DNA from: Euglena gracilis
Taxonomy: Eukaryota > Euglenida > Euglenophyceae > Euglenales
DNA: 64,000 nt
Assembly: GCA_039621445.1 (NCBI GenBank)
Contig: CP154955.1
Location: 33,835,417 to 33,899,416 of the forward strand
Direction of reading: 5' to 3'
Translations under genes and position numbers: made by a program
In this document: positions 14,401-24,646 of the stretch, piece by piece
How the letters are laid out: each line of letters begins with the position of its first letter
Position numbering within the stretch: position 1 is the stretch's first letter
The notes under the pieces: generated by a model
Seen by the model: the letters and a program-made list of their open reading frames with translations, nothing else
The model's database searches: none
What the model was told of the DNA's origin: nothing

Positions 14401-17400
14401 AAACTCTCAAAGTCGACAACGTCAAAAAAAAGTGGTCTGGAGGCAGATTTGACAACTACCAGTGTAGGGTGCGATGTGGGCTAAGCAGTCACATTACCAA
14501 GACAATCCACAGGCCTGAGGCAAACAAAAAAACTGAAAAGGAAAAGCAGAAAAACGTCACCAGTCTCACACAGAAGTGTCCACGGGGGCTCAACGAAAAT
14601 GTCCACGGGTCTAAATTTCCCGTCCATTGGGGATCAATAATTGTGTACAGGAAGGTTCTCCAAAAGGTGTCCGCGAGGGACAACAAAAGTTGGCTGGGAG
14701 GGGTCTTCATTTTGTCCAAAATTCCCTGCTCGGGTGTCCGCTAGCTGTGGCTCCGTGCGGATTTCCGGTGGTCGTCATCGTGGAGGTCGGGCCGACCAAT
14801 TTAGGTCGGGCCGACCACCATTTTTTTGCACTACCCCCCCCCCCGGTTCCGTGCGGATTTCTGGTGGTCGCCATCGTGGAGGTCGGGCCGACCATAACCT
14901 AACCCTACCTCCTCCTACTCCTTCATTGACCGGCTTGAAAAATTTCAAGTTAGAGGACAACAGGCCGGCTGTTCAGAAACGTGATAAATTGGGCCCTACA
15001 AGGTACCAGCTACCCCAAAGAGCCGCCCAACTAGGGTTAATACACATGGGGGGACCCTCGCTCGGCGCCTCGCTCGGGTCCCCCCATGTTTTTAACCCTA
15101 GTTGGGCGGCTCTTTGGGTTCGCTGGGTACCTTGTAGAGACCAATCTAACAACGTTGAGCGGGAAATGTTCTGCTGTTTGGATAAGAATCGTAACCCTAA
15201 CCCTACTCCTTCAAATAACCTCATAAATTCTCTTTGGACACAGGAAAACGCCATCAGCATACTTGAGTGCTAAGTCCTTTTTGTGCAAAATTTTGCCATT
15301 ATATTGAAAATCCGATGGGGAGAGGTGTTCTTTTGCCAAAAGTGGCCCAAAATGGGCATATCCCCCCCAAGTTTTTGCATATCCACCCCCGATTGGGGGG
15401 TTCTGGAGCCATTTGGGTGGGTTTTGACTGGTGTTGGGGTGATTTGGACAAAAGTTTTTTTCAGGGGGGGGGGGCTTAAATCTCCAGAAAGGGGGGGGGG
15501 GGGGAGAGAAAAAAAATGGTGGTCGGGCCGACCAGGTCGGGCAGACCTCCACAGGGGGTCATGGTCGGGCCGACCATGGTCGGGCCGACCATGGTCGGCC
15601 CGACCTCCACAGCGACCACCACCGGAAATCCGCTCGGGGCCGCTAGCTGTAACACACTTTCGGCTGATTCTGTTCCAAAAAAAAACTCAAACTGGCCAAA
15701 AATGGCATTTTTTGGCAATTTTGGGGGGGGTCCAAAAAAAATTATGGCGCTTTGCGCCAGTCACTGGAAAAAAATTTCCATTAGCTGGCCCTGCTGCCCC
15801 CCCCCCCGGTGTCTGGTAGGATTTCCGCTGGCCAAATTTGGAAGCTCAGTCCAGCCCCCCCCTCCAGGGTCGCTGTGAGACTGGCCAGGACTGAACCCCC
15901 CATTCTTTCATCTGATTCTTCTGAGACAAATGAAAGGTTCACCTCCGCTTCCCGCAGGCCTCTCGCACCACAAGAAAACCTTCATCGGGAAGCCCACGGT
16001 GTGGTACTCAGAGTGTGGTTCAATGGTGTACTCTGCAGGGTCATCGCTGGCAGTGCGCACCTATGAAACCAATGTCGACAATTTTGATCATTTCCTTGCA
16101 CTGGTTCTCATTCATCTCCACATTCATTGAATAAATCAGATGTCATTGGTTTTTTGGGCTGGGATCCTTTCACCTGTTCACTCTCATTGCACCCCCCCCC
16201 CTGGCAATTCCCCAGGCCCACACACCAAATAGAAACAAACCGTCTCAACCAACCTTTGGCCGAAGGGCATCTGGTTTGGAAAGTCAGAAAATTTTTCAAG
16301 CCCCCACCCTCACCCGCAACCGTAACCCTATTTCGACTCTGCCGTTTGGGGGGAGTCAAGTGGCGAACAAGAACCCAAGTACCCTTTGTCCAAACAGGCA
16401 GAATTGTTAGAAAACATCAACTCGGAGATACTTTCTGGTGTTTTGAAGGAAGAATGTTTGGGTTCAGACACCACATCCATCTTTTTTGCATCCAACTCAG
16501 CGTCATCGTTGTCTCTGCAGCAGACACCATTACCATCCCCCCACCTTGTCCCCCCCCCTCGACCTTGTCCCATACCCGGCCAAGGGTCCGGGTCAGGGTT
16601 CCCTAAGGAAATTTGTTGACCCCCCGATCTGTCCCCCACCCAATCTTGTCCCATACCCGGGCTCACCCATTGAAAATAGTGCAAGGGTACCCCCAAGGAA
16701 TACTCTGATTCTGAAAATATGCATTGATTTGCTGGCCAATTCCAAGAAAACTTTTTTTTGGCAAAGTGAGAACTTTGGGGCCAAAATGTGGCTTGTGGGG
16801 AAATGCAAAAAAAGCAAACCAAAATCGAAAAGCCAAAAGCAAATAAACGTGTCCCCCCCCCAGGATACAATTCCTGTGCTTTGGAATGAAAGCAGAGCAC
16901 ACCATGTCATTGACATTCTTGGAGGACATGGATCGGGCAAACATGCATTTCAGTGCGTCCTTGTCACTCAGCGTTCTCCAACCCAAACCCTTCATGTACT
17001 TTCCAAACTCTTCATGAGTGGTGATGGGGAGGCCACGGAACAGCATGGCTCCATACTTGGGCAGGTGTTCCTCCATGGCCTCACGGGAAGCATCAGCCCA
17101 ATCCTACACAAGAGGAAAATGGGCTTCCAATATATTTGTTGAAGAACAAAGGTCTAGGAGGTTTTGGGGAAGTGTCACTTTTTCCTCAGAAGGGTGGAAG
17201 CAGAAATTGGGCACAAGCAGGGAAGGACAGAAAACCAGTTAATCGACCATGACCTCTCCAGTATTGGGTCAATAACAACCAACAGGCAATTTTGAGGCTG
17301 AAAAATGCTAATTTTGGGGCTAAAACCTACTTTAACCTTTGGAAATTTTCTATTTGTGTGCAATTGTCAAAGACCTGTGAATCCGTCTACCGAGGGGCCC

Positions 17401-18044
17401 AGTTGAATTTTTGTCGAAAAGGGTGGAAAATGACAACCTGGCTAAAGTTGGGATTTTTTTTTGTTTCTGGTGGAATACAGCCCTGGCAGCCTGAAACTTC
17501 TGGCCCAAATTCCAAAAAAGGATCAAAAAGAGCGTAACGCAACCAACTTTGCCTGCAACGCTTGAGAGTTTAATTTCGCCCCCTTTTTTTTTAGCACATT
17601 TCAGCTTTGAACTATCTCCTTTGAGAAGACGTGAAAACTTAAAACCTTTTTCTGGAACTTGTCAATTCGCTTTCATTGCAGTTGCAAAAGAAAAAAAGAA
17701 CTTTCCAATTTTTTGAGAATTACCAGCAAATCAGTGTGGCTCACAAGGAAGGTACCTGGAGGGTGAATTGCTCAGCAGGACTGGTAATCGGCTCCAAGAC
17801 ATATGGGAATCCTTCCCTCCCACCAGAGAGAACTTTAGGGAGCTTGGGGTTCTCGCTCCCAGGAAGGAATTCACGGCCTTGCACCCGAACGGGGACAATT
17901 GGCGCCGGAGGAGTAACTCCTGCGGAATTATTTGGTTTTTGCAGAAAATGAAAAAAAATTGAGAAAACCTTTTTGTAGCTTAGGTGTTGCAAAGTTTTTC
18001 CCTCTCTTCAAGAGAGCCTGGCCGGTTCTTGCAACCACCTTCAT
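2438..18044 (-). CDS. TauD/TfdA-family Fe(II)/2-oxoglutarate-dependent dioxygenase, 8 exons
   Basis: Exons, in order on the minus strand: 18044-17969, 17919-17756, 17103-16915 (end possibly 16903), 16060-15943, 11560-11469, 6239-6142, 3003-2754 and 2575-2438, ending in TGA. Every junction is phase-compatible with GT-AG borders and the model gives about 374 residues, a usual length for the family. Seen: a basic N-terminus starting MKVVARTGQALLKRG, GAMLFRGLPI (hGAhhhRGF motif), PHSEYHTVGFP with the H-x-E iron ligands, CERPAGSGGEWPLTD, HPKTGEKAWFNQ, and AMHGRMGFSPPGSRK with the distal His and the Arg expected to bind 2-oxoglutarate. Known: such enzymes couple 2-oxoglutarate decarboxylation to hydroxylation of a small substrate. 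The substrate cannot be read from the sequence. The N-terminus resembles a mitochondrial presequence, which is inference. The frame is open upstream of 18044, so the start could be further out. The donor of exon 3 is the least certain junction. Introns 4, 5 and 6 are 3.1-5.2 kb long and full of transposons. Confidence 0.88.
3004..6141. repeat. Dioxygenase intron: C-rich arrays and 0.11-kb tandem repeats
   Basis: This intron holds two blocks of degenerate CCCTAA-like DNA (runs of C separated by TAA or TA) at about 3727-3890 and 4271-4412. Between them, from about 3893 to 4270, are four imperfect tandem copies of a roughly 110-bp unit, each carrying AATTTTTTGAGGAAAGAGCG and ATGCAACTGTCCGGCACGG. 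Further on are MITE-like pieces with GCGCTTTGCGCC (about 4460-4690), and hairpins made of paired C and G runs at 4670-5080 and 5550-5940. No coding segment was recognised between the flanking exons. Confidence 0.55.
6240..8806. other. Dioxygenase intron, first part: AT-rich DNA and GCGCCGCGGCA repeats
   Basis: No gene was seen. About 6360-6500 is AT-rich simple sequence. Around 7605-7840 there are at least eight short copies of a TGCGCCGCGGCA-like unit, embedded in otherwise lower-GC DNA. The overlapping open frames here are byproducts of that GC-rich repeat. Two copies of GACTAG or CTAGTCGG-type palindromes lie near 8385-8450. Confidence 0.4.
8807..8910. repeat. 104-bp near-perfect palindrome
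   Basis: The sequence starting ACAAATTGTGGCTGAGCCCA reads outward to a centre of GGGGGGCCCCC near 8858 and then back as its own complement, ending CAGCCACAATTTGT. The same palindrome, with a diverged centre, recurs at 9904-10020. Each copy lies just upstream of one copy of the PHD-like-finger element described next, so they may be part of one mobile unit. Confidence 0.8.
8914..9833 (+). mobile_element. Deleted copy of an unclassified TIR element
   Basis: It is bounded by TTCAGAGCCCGCCAAATGCC/TGCCCTGAAA on the left and the inverted ACGAATTTCAGGGCAGGCTGAACACG on the right, the right end being shorter. Inside is a 27-33-bp tandem repeat based on CCTAATGGAAACCGTGTCATTGCCACAGG (about 8960-9055) and an open frame around 9100-9240 with residues LFLAALAVYQQDAKKP. 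The same peptide occurs in the second copy at 10024-11128, but here about 170 bp after KKP are missing and the frame shifts into WELEP...DEASFIEQ. This copy is therefore defective. I do not recognise the protein family. Confidence 0.6.
9904..10020. repeat. Second copy of the 0.1-kb palindrome
   Basis: It matches the palindrome at 8807-8910 in both arms (ACAAATTGTGGCTGAGCC... and ...GGTCAGCCACAATTTGT) but has a diverged centre containing GGGGGGCCCCCGAAGGGG. It again lies immediately upstream of an element copy. Confidence 0.8.
10024..11128 (+). mobile_element. TIR element with subterminal tandem repeats and a PHD-like finger frame
   Basis: Left end GTTCAGAGCCCGCCAAATGC and right end GCATTTGGCGGGCTGAAC are inverted copies of each other over about 45 bp. 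Just inside both ends lie tandem copies of GCCGTAATGGAAAACGTGTC/ATTGCCACAGAT (about 10130-10275 and 10975-11070), a subterminal-repeat layout typical of DNA transposons. The internal frame 10205-10711 encodes 168 residues including LFLAALAVYQQDAKKP and SGTVGAELVAVVNCLEFAKM. A different frame follows directly with a zinc-finger-like segment. No recognised transposase catalytic motif was found, so the element could be non-autonomous or of an unlisted type. Confidence 0.65.
10708..10821 (+). pseudogene. PHD-finger-like zinc-binding segment inside the element
   Basis: In this frame the residues run C-x2-C (VVCDACGLAYH), then H-F-H-C, then C-K-V-C (SFLCKVCRLP), followed by TGA. That order and spacing fits the second half of a PHD finger, with a preceding Cys in NPNCVEMNK. 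The frame is shifted relative to the longer frame that ends at 10711, so an intron or a frameshift separates them. PHD fingers bind histone tails and occur in some transposases and retroelements. Function here is inference. Confidence 0.5.
11658..12099 (+). mobile_element. hAT-type MITE, copy 1 (442 bp, 8-bp duplication GTTTGAAC)
   Basis: The ends are CAGGCTTTTGCTTAAGG and the inverted GAGCAAAAGCCTG. The element is flanked on both sides by the identical 8-mer GTTTGAAC (11650-11657 and 12100-12107), which is the duplication length expected of hAT transposases. The body has no open frame. It is built of paired C and G runs, CTAGCTAGCC, GCGCTATGCGCC and GGCCAAAAACGGGC stretches that fold back on each other. 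A second copy in the opposite orientation lies at 50514-50916. It sits in the same dioxygenase intron as exon 5's upstream flank. Confidence 0.85.
12163..12912. mobile_element. TIR element with subterminal CGATACACAC repeats (hAT-like)
   Basis: The ends are CAGACCTCTGTTTAGTGTGTATC and its inverted copy. They are flanked by near-identical 8-mers, GTCCTGGC on the left and GTACTGGC on the right. Inside each end is an array of about 33-bp repeats of the form GCCGATACACACCGATACAC plus A/T runs (about 12186-12345 and 12768-12890). The roughly 400-bp interior (12365-12765) has a minus-strand open stretch with DDMAQMRTPPGVRQLVEDVK near 12700-12600, preceded by TTTCTCAG, which may be the remains of a coding exon. 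No transposase signature was recognised. Confidence 0.6.
14745..15660. repeat. GGTCGGGCCGACC palindrome clusters and a 142-bp foldback
   Basis: The 13-bp palindrome GGTCGGGCCGACC or close variants recur at about 14785-14815, 14880-14893 and repeatedly at 15520-15610. Between the clusters, 14996-15137 is a foldback: CTACAAGGTACC...CCCAAAGAGCCGCCCAACTAG is answered by its complement ending GGTACCTTGTAG, with GGGGGGACCC / GGGTCCCCCC near the centre. All this lies in a dioxygenase intron and shows no coding potential. From 15650 to 15860 a fragment of the GCGCTTTGCGCC MITE-like family follows. Confidence 0.65.
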
Positions 18045-18860
18045 TGAAGTCGCAGTACGTTTTGCGAACTTAATTAAGAATGAGTTGCAGCAGTCGCCAC
18101 TGGGGTACCACCCATGGAGTGGAACAACCACTGAAGGAAGTCTACTCCTACACCACATCTGTCGTCTTTTTTCGGAAATAAAACCATCAAACCAACCAAA
18201 TCCGAGAGGGTGGAACACTTCTGGCAATCGCTCTGTCTGCGTCATGAGAACGGTGGCCTCACAGCTCAGACTGACAACATACACTGGTCCACAAGGACCA
18301 CAGTTACCAACGTTGCCCCCAACAGGCAGCGTGGAAACACCCTCCCAATGGCATGGGAGGGCACACACCAAAAAGCGCACAAGAACAGAAGACACCACAC
18401 ATCGGCCCTACGCATAAAATCAAAAAGCAACAGGCAGATCACAGAACACAGCAGGCAAAAAAAGCCAAATCACCAAACCACACAAGAAGCAACACAACAC
18501 ACAAAAATCTCACCCACAAGAACAAGCACTTCACACTTGCCCTCAACCCATCTGCACCGAGGCTGTCAGCTCCATCCCGCTATACCTCCCTCCCTTCAGC
18601 TCCGTTCACAAAGCTCACCCCTCTTTCCAGCCCTCCTCCTGTACCTCGGACAGACCGTCGCTTCTGTACGTAGCCTGACTCCCCCGAACCTTCAAATCCA
18701 GTAGGCAACGCCACTGGTCGGTGGACTCGGTTCGCCCCACCACTGTCTCTCAGCCCTTTCCTTTGAATCACCAAAATTCTCCCTTTTTTGTAGGGGGCAT
18801 TCAATGTGCGCTACATGGGACGTTCAAGAAGTCAATTACCACTGGGACATGGATGCATGG

Positions 18861-19795
18861 GCAATCCTCCAAGTGGATCTATGGAGGCTAGGCACAGCGG
18901 GGGGGGGGGGGGTGAGGGGGGGGCGGGGGGCCGCGGTGGGGGGGGGGGGGGAGGGAGGTCCGAGGGCGGCCGCGCGGGCGGAACGCATCCTAAAATCGGT
19001 GATTTTCGGGTCCAAAAAGTGGTCTTTTTTGCCATTTTTTGGGCCATTTTTGACCAAAAAGGTGCTTTTTTGGCCGCGCGCAGAGCGCGCGGCCCCCAAA
19101 TTTGCCATTTTGTGTCCGAAAATGGTCATTTTTGGTCATTTTTGGGCCTCAAAAAATCGCGATTTTTTCGCCAAAATTTTTTTCTTGGCCATGCTAGGCA
19201 CAGTGGGGGGGGGGTCCAGGGGGGGGCGAGCGGCCGCGCGGGCGGCCGCGCAGGGGCCGCGCGGGGGGGGGGGGGGGGGGGGGGCCCGGGCCCCCCAAGC
19301 GGCGCGCCTAGCCTCCTACAGAATGCGTTCAATGCAATTGACCGGCAATCCGCAATTCGGGCCACAGAGCTCGAGGTTGTCTTACGCACAACACTCCGCC
19401 CTCCAGAACCACGGACACCGAATGACCAGTGCGCAAGGAGTGCAACAAGGAGACCCTTTGGGTCCCTCTTCTTTGCATTGGCGTGGCAAGATGTCCTAGC
19501 ACGCCCAACGACTTGAAGATGAACGTTTGGTACTTGGATGACGGCCACCTCGTGGGTCCAATGGACACCTTGGCAACAGCATTGGCAACAATCAGCTTGA
19601 GTTCTGCGCATCTTGGCGTGCATCTCAACCTCCAAAAATGCCGCCTGTGGGGCCCAGCACAGACACCAACATCAGATGGAAACCATTACAATTTGTTGCG
19701 CTCAATTCCCCGTGTACCTTGGAGGCCTGACCATGGGCTGCGGGTCCTCGGCTTCCCGGTGGAACACCCACTTTCAACGTCGTTCCGCCCTTGAC
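18861..19795 (+). pseudogene. Non-LTR retrotransposon reverse-transcriptase fragment, interrupted
   Basis: Joining 18861-18881 to 19319 gives AILQVDLQNAFNAIDRQ, the first conserved Asp region of LINE reverse transcriptases. QGVQQGDPLG follows in one frame, then continues in another as SLFFALAWQDVLA. NVWYLDDGHLVG with the catalytic YLDD box (codons at 19531-19542) and GVHLNLQKCRLWG come next. At least one frameshift and the insertion at 18882-19316 make it non-functional. The upstream endonuclease and most fingers sequence are not recognisable, so this is a remnant. It lies upstream of the dioxygenase gene on the opposite strand. Confidence 0.8.
18882..19316. mobile_element. G-rich inserted element in the RT remnant
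   Basis: It is bounded by GGAGGCTAGGC and the inverted GCCTAGCCTCC, with TA on both sides. The body is dominated by G runs, GCGGCCGCGCGG-type blocks and stretches such as TTTTTGGCCGCGC. A second CATGCTAGGCACAGTGGGG motif occurs inside near 19190, suggesting a nested or rearranged copy. Removing it with one TA restores the reverse-transcriptase frame. No open frame of interest; the long G/A/R-rich frames here come from the composition. Confidence 0.65.
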
Positions 19796-20049
19796 CCGTC
19801 AAACGGCCTGAATACGGGTTATGTCCACGATTTTTATATAGTTTGGTTAACCAATCTTCGGTTAATCGACCACGACCCCCTTCCGGTTAATCGATTGACC
19901 AAGGCCCAATCAGTTAATTTTAAATCCCCCGCCCCCGCCCCAAATTGGCTCCCCTCGGGCACGGCATGAACCTCCCCCCCCCCCCCAATGGTGATAGGAG
20001 CCTGGAACAGAACCTGGAACAGAAGCAGGAGCCGGCTCCATCCAAGGAC

Positions 20050-21078
20050 CCTGAGGTTGCCTGAAGACCAGTTGCCATGTGCACCGAGCAGAGGGGCATT
20101 CATGCGAACATACATCAGGGCCTCGACGGAGGCATCGGATAGGCAGTTGCGCAGGGGATTGTGGAGCAATTTGCGGTGGGAGAAGGCGCATTCAACGGCT
20201 GCTGGGGCTCAGCACTGTGCCTTTATTTCCCGAGTGCCACAAAGGATTTTGGTGTATATTTCACCCGAAATCCTCATTTGGAGGCCATCTTTTGGTTTGG
20301 TGAACAAAAGCCAAATTTGTGGTCAAATTGCTCAATTTGAGGCGGCTTCACACAACAAAGCAAAGATCATGTCAAAATGTAGTTGGAAAAGCAACAACAA
20401 GGATGAACTCGGGCCACTTTGCAAGCGCATGAATACGGAAGGGATGAGAGTGCGTGCCGCGCACAGTGCTAGTCTCCTTTGGTGCAACCGCAAGGATTTG
20501 GAGGGCTAGCTTTGCCCAATTCACGCCAGAATTCTTCCATGTTGGTGTTGGCACTGGCCACGGCGAATGCACCGTCACGTAAAATGAAAGCCCCCAATTG
20601 TGATTGTAGAGTTGGGCGGTCCACTGGTTCCACTTTCTACAAGAGACCATCTGCCACCCGCTGCCGCTTGTTATCTGGCCAACCAGACTGGTCAATCCCG
20701 GGGTCCAAGAGCGAAATGAAGTCAGCCACGGCACTCTCAAAATTCTTCAACCAGCGGGCATCACACTTTCCCTAAGGAGCACAAAATGCATCAGTGGGGG
20801 CTCGAGGGACGTGAAACAACCTGTGCATTGTCAAGGAAATGCTTTAAGTCCGGGTATTGTTCCTGAAGGGCGTGGAAATGAGCCGGAAATTTCTGCAACT
20901 CCCTCAGACTCGTAGCCACTGAAGCCTCATCCCATTGGCAAACATCAGTGGCGACGGCAAATCGCTTCATAATTTTGACAGCTTGTTCCATAGCCTCCCA
21001 ATCACTTGCAGGTAAAGCAACCACAGCATTGATGAATGGCCTGAGTTGAACCTGAGGAATGCACATTACCACCACCAC
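20050..21078 (-). pseudogene. Decayed hAT transposase, C-terminal part
   Basis: Minus-strand segments in order: 21078-20815 (ASDWEAMEQAVKIMKRFAVATDV ...), then 20774-20645 (CDARWLKNFESAVADF), then a FWRELGK segment near 20540, and finally AVECAFSHRKLLHNPLRNCL ... VEALMYVRMNAPLL at about 20200-20080. The last part is the typical hAT dimerisation end (ER-FS-x-RN-L pattern). A splice junction (CACAG/GTTGTT to CCTTAG/GG) joins the first two, and frameshifts separate the others. It appears to be the 3' half of the same old element whose 5' half lies at 24290-26535, now separated by later insertions. Confidence 0.7.
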
Positions 21079-21399
21079 CCCCTAAATGCCCCCCCCCCCT
21101 AGATGACCCCCTGGGGGGTCATCTAGGGGGGGGGTCATTTAGCAGAGCAATTTTTCAAGTGGGAAAAGTATCCCCCCCCTAAATGACCCCCCCCCTAGAT
21201 GACCCTTTGGGGGGTCCTGAAGCAACATTGATAGGGTCATTTAGGGGGGGGGTACCAAGTGTCTGAACATCGGGTGAAAACACACCATCCTGCAATGGGA
21301 GTCATACACAATGTTCCACGTAGTGTCCACAGGTTTCACCAACTGAAGGGGTCCTTTCTTGGCGGCCTTTTGCACTTCTGCAAGCTTGGCTGCCTCATC

Positions 21400-24290
21400 C
21401 ACATCCTATTGAGGGAAAAACTGTTTAGACGTGGAGGTGGAACCAGGGGGGCGGACGGACGGACGGACGGACGGCTGGTGAAAAAAGCGAAGGTCCGGAC
21501 GGACGGCTGACCTTGTGGGCTTGGTCCAGACGACTGAAGAAAATGTCGTCTCAGTGGGGGTGTTCCCCCCGTGACCCCCCCCGTGACCCCCCCCCCGTGA
21601 CCCCCCGTGACCCGAACAAGGACCCTTTTCGGCGAAATTTTGTCGGGAAAAATATTGGCTGGTGATGCCTAATTTGAGGGGGAGCACGCCGTCGGCCAGC
21701 CGTCGGCCAGCCGTGTGACTCACAGGAAAATGACCCGAGCCACAGCCTTGCAATGCAGAAACATTTTAGCCACCAATCTCTGTTCAAGGTCATTTTCATC
21801 GTTGGTGGAGGCTGCATTTTTGCCCATTTGAAGTCATTTTTCGTCAATTTAGGTCAATTTTGCCAATTTTGGACTTTTTTGACCAATTTTGACCAAATTT
21901 AGGCATTAGGTGCTGAAATTCAGCAATTTTCACCCCGAAATATACATTTGCCACTCATGCCGGCCAAAATTGTGCATTTTCCACATGAAAATGGGATTTT
22001 ACACCCAAAATTAGGCATTTGCCACTCAAAATTAGGAATTTACACATGAAACCAGGAATTTCCTCCTCAAAATTAGGAATTTGCCTCTCAAAATTCGGAA
22101 TAGCACGCCAAATTAGGCATTTGCTGCCCATATGAGATAGAGAACCTGACCCGGCTTCCGTCACGCCGTCGGCCAGCCGTCGGCCAGCCGTGTGCTCCCC
22201 CTGATAAAATTCTGGGGCAGATTCCTAATTTTGAGGCGTAAATTTTTCAAATTTGGGCTTGGTGATTCCTAAGTTGGTGTCGAAATCCAATTTTAGGTGT
22301 GGGGATTCCTAATTTGTGCAATTTTTCTCCAAAAATTTCGACTCGGTGATTCCTAATTTTGCCACCAAAAATGTGGTGTTCCCCCCGTGACCCCCCCCCC
22401 GTGCAGGGATGGCGGGGGGATTAAAATCCCCCCGTATTTAAATCGCCTAGATATTAAGGGATTTAAATCGTTTTTTAGACGAACGCGGGCTTCTGCCGCG
22501 GCCGAGTAAGAGTTTTATTGTCGAAAACATTTCGCCCAATGTAGAAACTTTCGAGCCCACCTAAATGTCTCCGCGCCAGGCAAATCCGCTCGCCGACAGG
22601 ACCTTTTTGGTCTTCCCCCCATCCAAACACCACCCGGCGGGGGGGAAACCTCTTTTGCTGCGGACACAAAAAAAGAAGATGGGCCAATCAGTTGAGTATC
22701 TTTTTGCGAAGACCAGCGTTGACAAACAGAGGGGGACAGTTCTCGGTAGCACAGGGCAGTTTTGGGGCCCACAGGGGGGGGGACAGTTTTGGGCACAGGG
22801 GGGAGTGGGGGGGACAGTACCATGCCCCCCCCCCCCATATAAGACCCCCCCCATATAAGACCCCCCCCCCCTGACCGGCCGAAGGCCGGCCCTTTGGCCA
22901 GGACCGACCCCCCCCATATAAGACCCCCCCCCATATAAGACCCCCCCCCTGGGATTTTGGCTCCCGAGGGGGGGTCTTATATGGGGGGGGCATGGTATTC
23001 GGCCATTGGGGGGTTTTGTGCCACAAGGTTTGTGCCACAACCAACTGCAGAAAACTGGTCCCAAAAGTTTTTGCCACAGCCACTGCAAAAACTAGCCTGC
23101 ACAGCCAACTGTAACATCTAGCCCCGAAAAGTTTTTGTCACAGCATGGTGCCCAGTTGTGGCACACAGGTTGACCTCCCTTGGCCAAAACCCAAAAAAAT
23201 TGACCCCACCAAAACTGGACACCTGTGGACCAAAACTGGCCAACACACTAAAATTGCCCCCACCTGTGCAACAATCCAAGCTGAAAAACTTTCTTTCAGG
23301 AAAAAAATGGTCACCAACATGTGCAAATCTGGACCCATTCATGCTGGACAAATCCACCTGCCCCATTTGCCCCTGATTTGCCCATTGACATTAAACCACA
23401 TCATACGCATTACTTTCTTTTCCAGACAAAGCACAGAAAAGACAAAAACATGCAAGCAAAGCAGTTTAGAAACCACCAAATAACTTCAAGTTCATCCTTC
23501 TCCCAGGAAGACGGTATCCAGCACCAACAATTGAAATTCGTCCTTCCCCATTCCCCAGAACCGTCTCGCAGCATCCAGCATCACACCTGTGGGGGAAACA
23601 AACTGCACGCACAGAACTACCACTACGATGCACACCAGTTCACAGCCACATCCTTGAATGAAACACAGCTGGGGGACTTCTTCTGCCTGCACCAGCATGA
23701 CTTCTTCTACCTCTCCACCAGGAAGTCCTCTTCTGCCTGCACCAGCAGGACTTGTAAGTTGTAAACTTGAACCATTGAACTTGAACTTCGAACTTGATCG
23801 AACTCGGCCTTGACAGCAGCTTGTAAACCAACAAGGGGCCAATTGTCCGCCATATTTTATGCTAAAAAAAAGAGGCACTAAAAAATAGACAAATAAAAAA
23901 TACACTGATAAAACCCTAATTCAAAATCGCGAGTGATGGCGGATAATAATTGACAATTTTCTGCGATTGTCGAAAATTCGTGAGGGATTTAAATCGGGTG
24001 TCCAAAATTACCTGATTTAAATTGCTTTTTGACAATCCCTGCCCCCGTGACCCCCCCCCCCGTGACCCGAACCACCCCCAGTGCACGCGACTCTGGGCGG
24101 ATATATACCAAGGAAGGAAATTTTTTTTGGGTCCGGCCGGCTGGCAAGACAGACATTGGTCCGGCTTGACGGACGGCTGGCGAAAAAATGCTTCGTCCGG
24201 ACGGACGGCTGGGCGTCCAGCATTGGTCCGGCTGAAGAGGTCCGGACGGCTCGGACGGCTAGCCGGCCAGCCGCCCCCCAGATGGCACCT
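21400..24290. repeat. Complex insertion zone with GGACGGACGGCTGG repeats and C/G hairpins
   Basis: Related sequences containing GTCCGGACGGACGGCTG and GTGACCCCCCCCCGTGACCC occur at both ends (21440-21620 and 24045-24290), as expected of the two sides of an inserted unit. In between are many short TTAGGAATTTGCCACTCAAAA-like units on either strand (21840-22380), a hairpin zone of CCCCCATATAAGACCCCCC blocks (22825-22995), and unremarkable AT-moderate DNA to 24000. I see no coding region that I can support. This zone separates the two halves of the older hAT transposase. Confidence 0.45.
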
Positions 24291-24646
24291 GGAAATGAAA
24301 CCGAGTGGTTTGGCCCAACTTGCAAGCCATGCACAGTGGTGGTAACTTGTACAGATCTTCCATCAACAATTGCAGGGAGTGAGCCGCACATCTGCACAGG
24401 TAGATAGATTGTGCTAACCGCATAAACACGAGTGAGACACCTGATATGAAACACTTTCGGGTATTTTTTAGAGAACTTCTGCAATGCAAGTTGGATGCCA
24501 CTGTGATTGTCACCAACGCAGGCAACAAGAATGCCACTCATTTTCTCGATGATTTCTTTTCCCTTTTCCAGGACCTGGGAGAATGATGCGGGAACGCAAG
24601 CCTTGAAACACAGGGGGGGCTGTGACCTGCAAGATAGTTTCATGGT
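24290..24646 (-). pseudogene. Older hAT transposase, central exons
   Basis: Exon 24574-24441 begins after TTCTCCCAG and encodes VLEKGKEIIEKMSG, CVGDNHSGIQLALQKF and KKYPKVFHI. A short intron follows, and the next exon from 24391 gives RCAAHSLQLLMEDLYKLPPL. This is the DDE/RNase-H core of hAT transposases (DN-x-x-A-x-x-L, then hRC-x-H-x-L-x-L). The split Arg codon confirms the 49-bp intron. Upstream, 24646 to 24627 reads HDHETILQ and ends in a GTCACA donor, but only after the younger element is removed. Confidence 0.75.

Noticed and set aside
18804-19635. Several frames of 120-236 codons rich in Gly, Arg and Ala
   Set aside because: They run across the G-rich insertion and shift out of the reverse-transcriptase frames on both sides.
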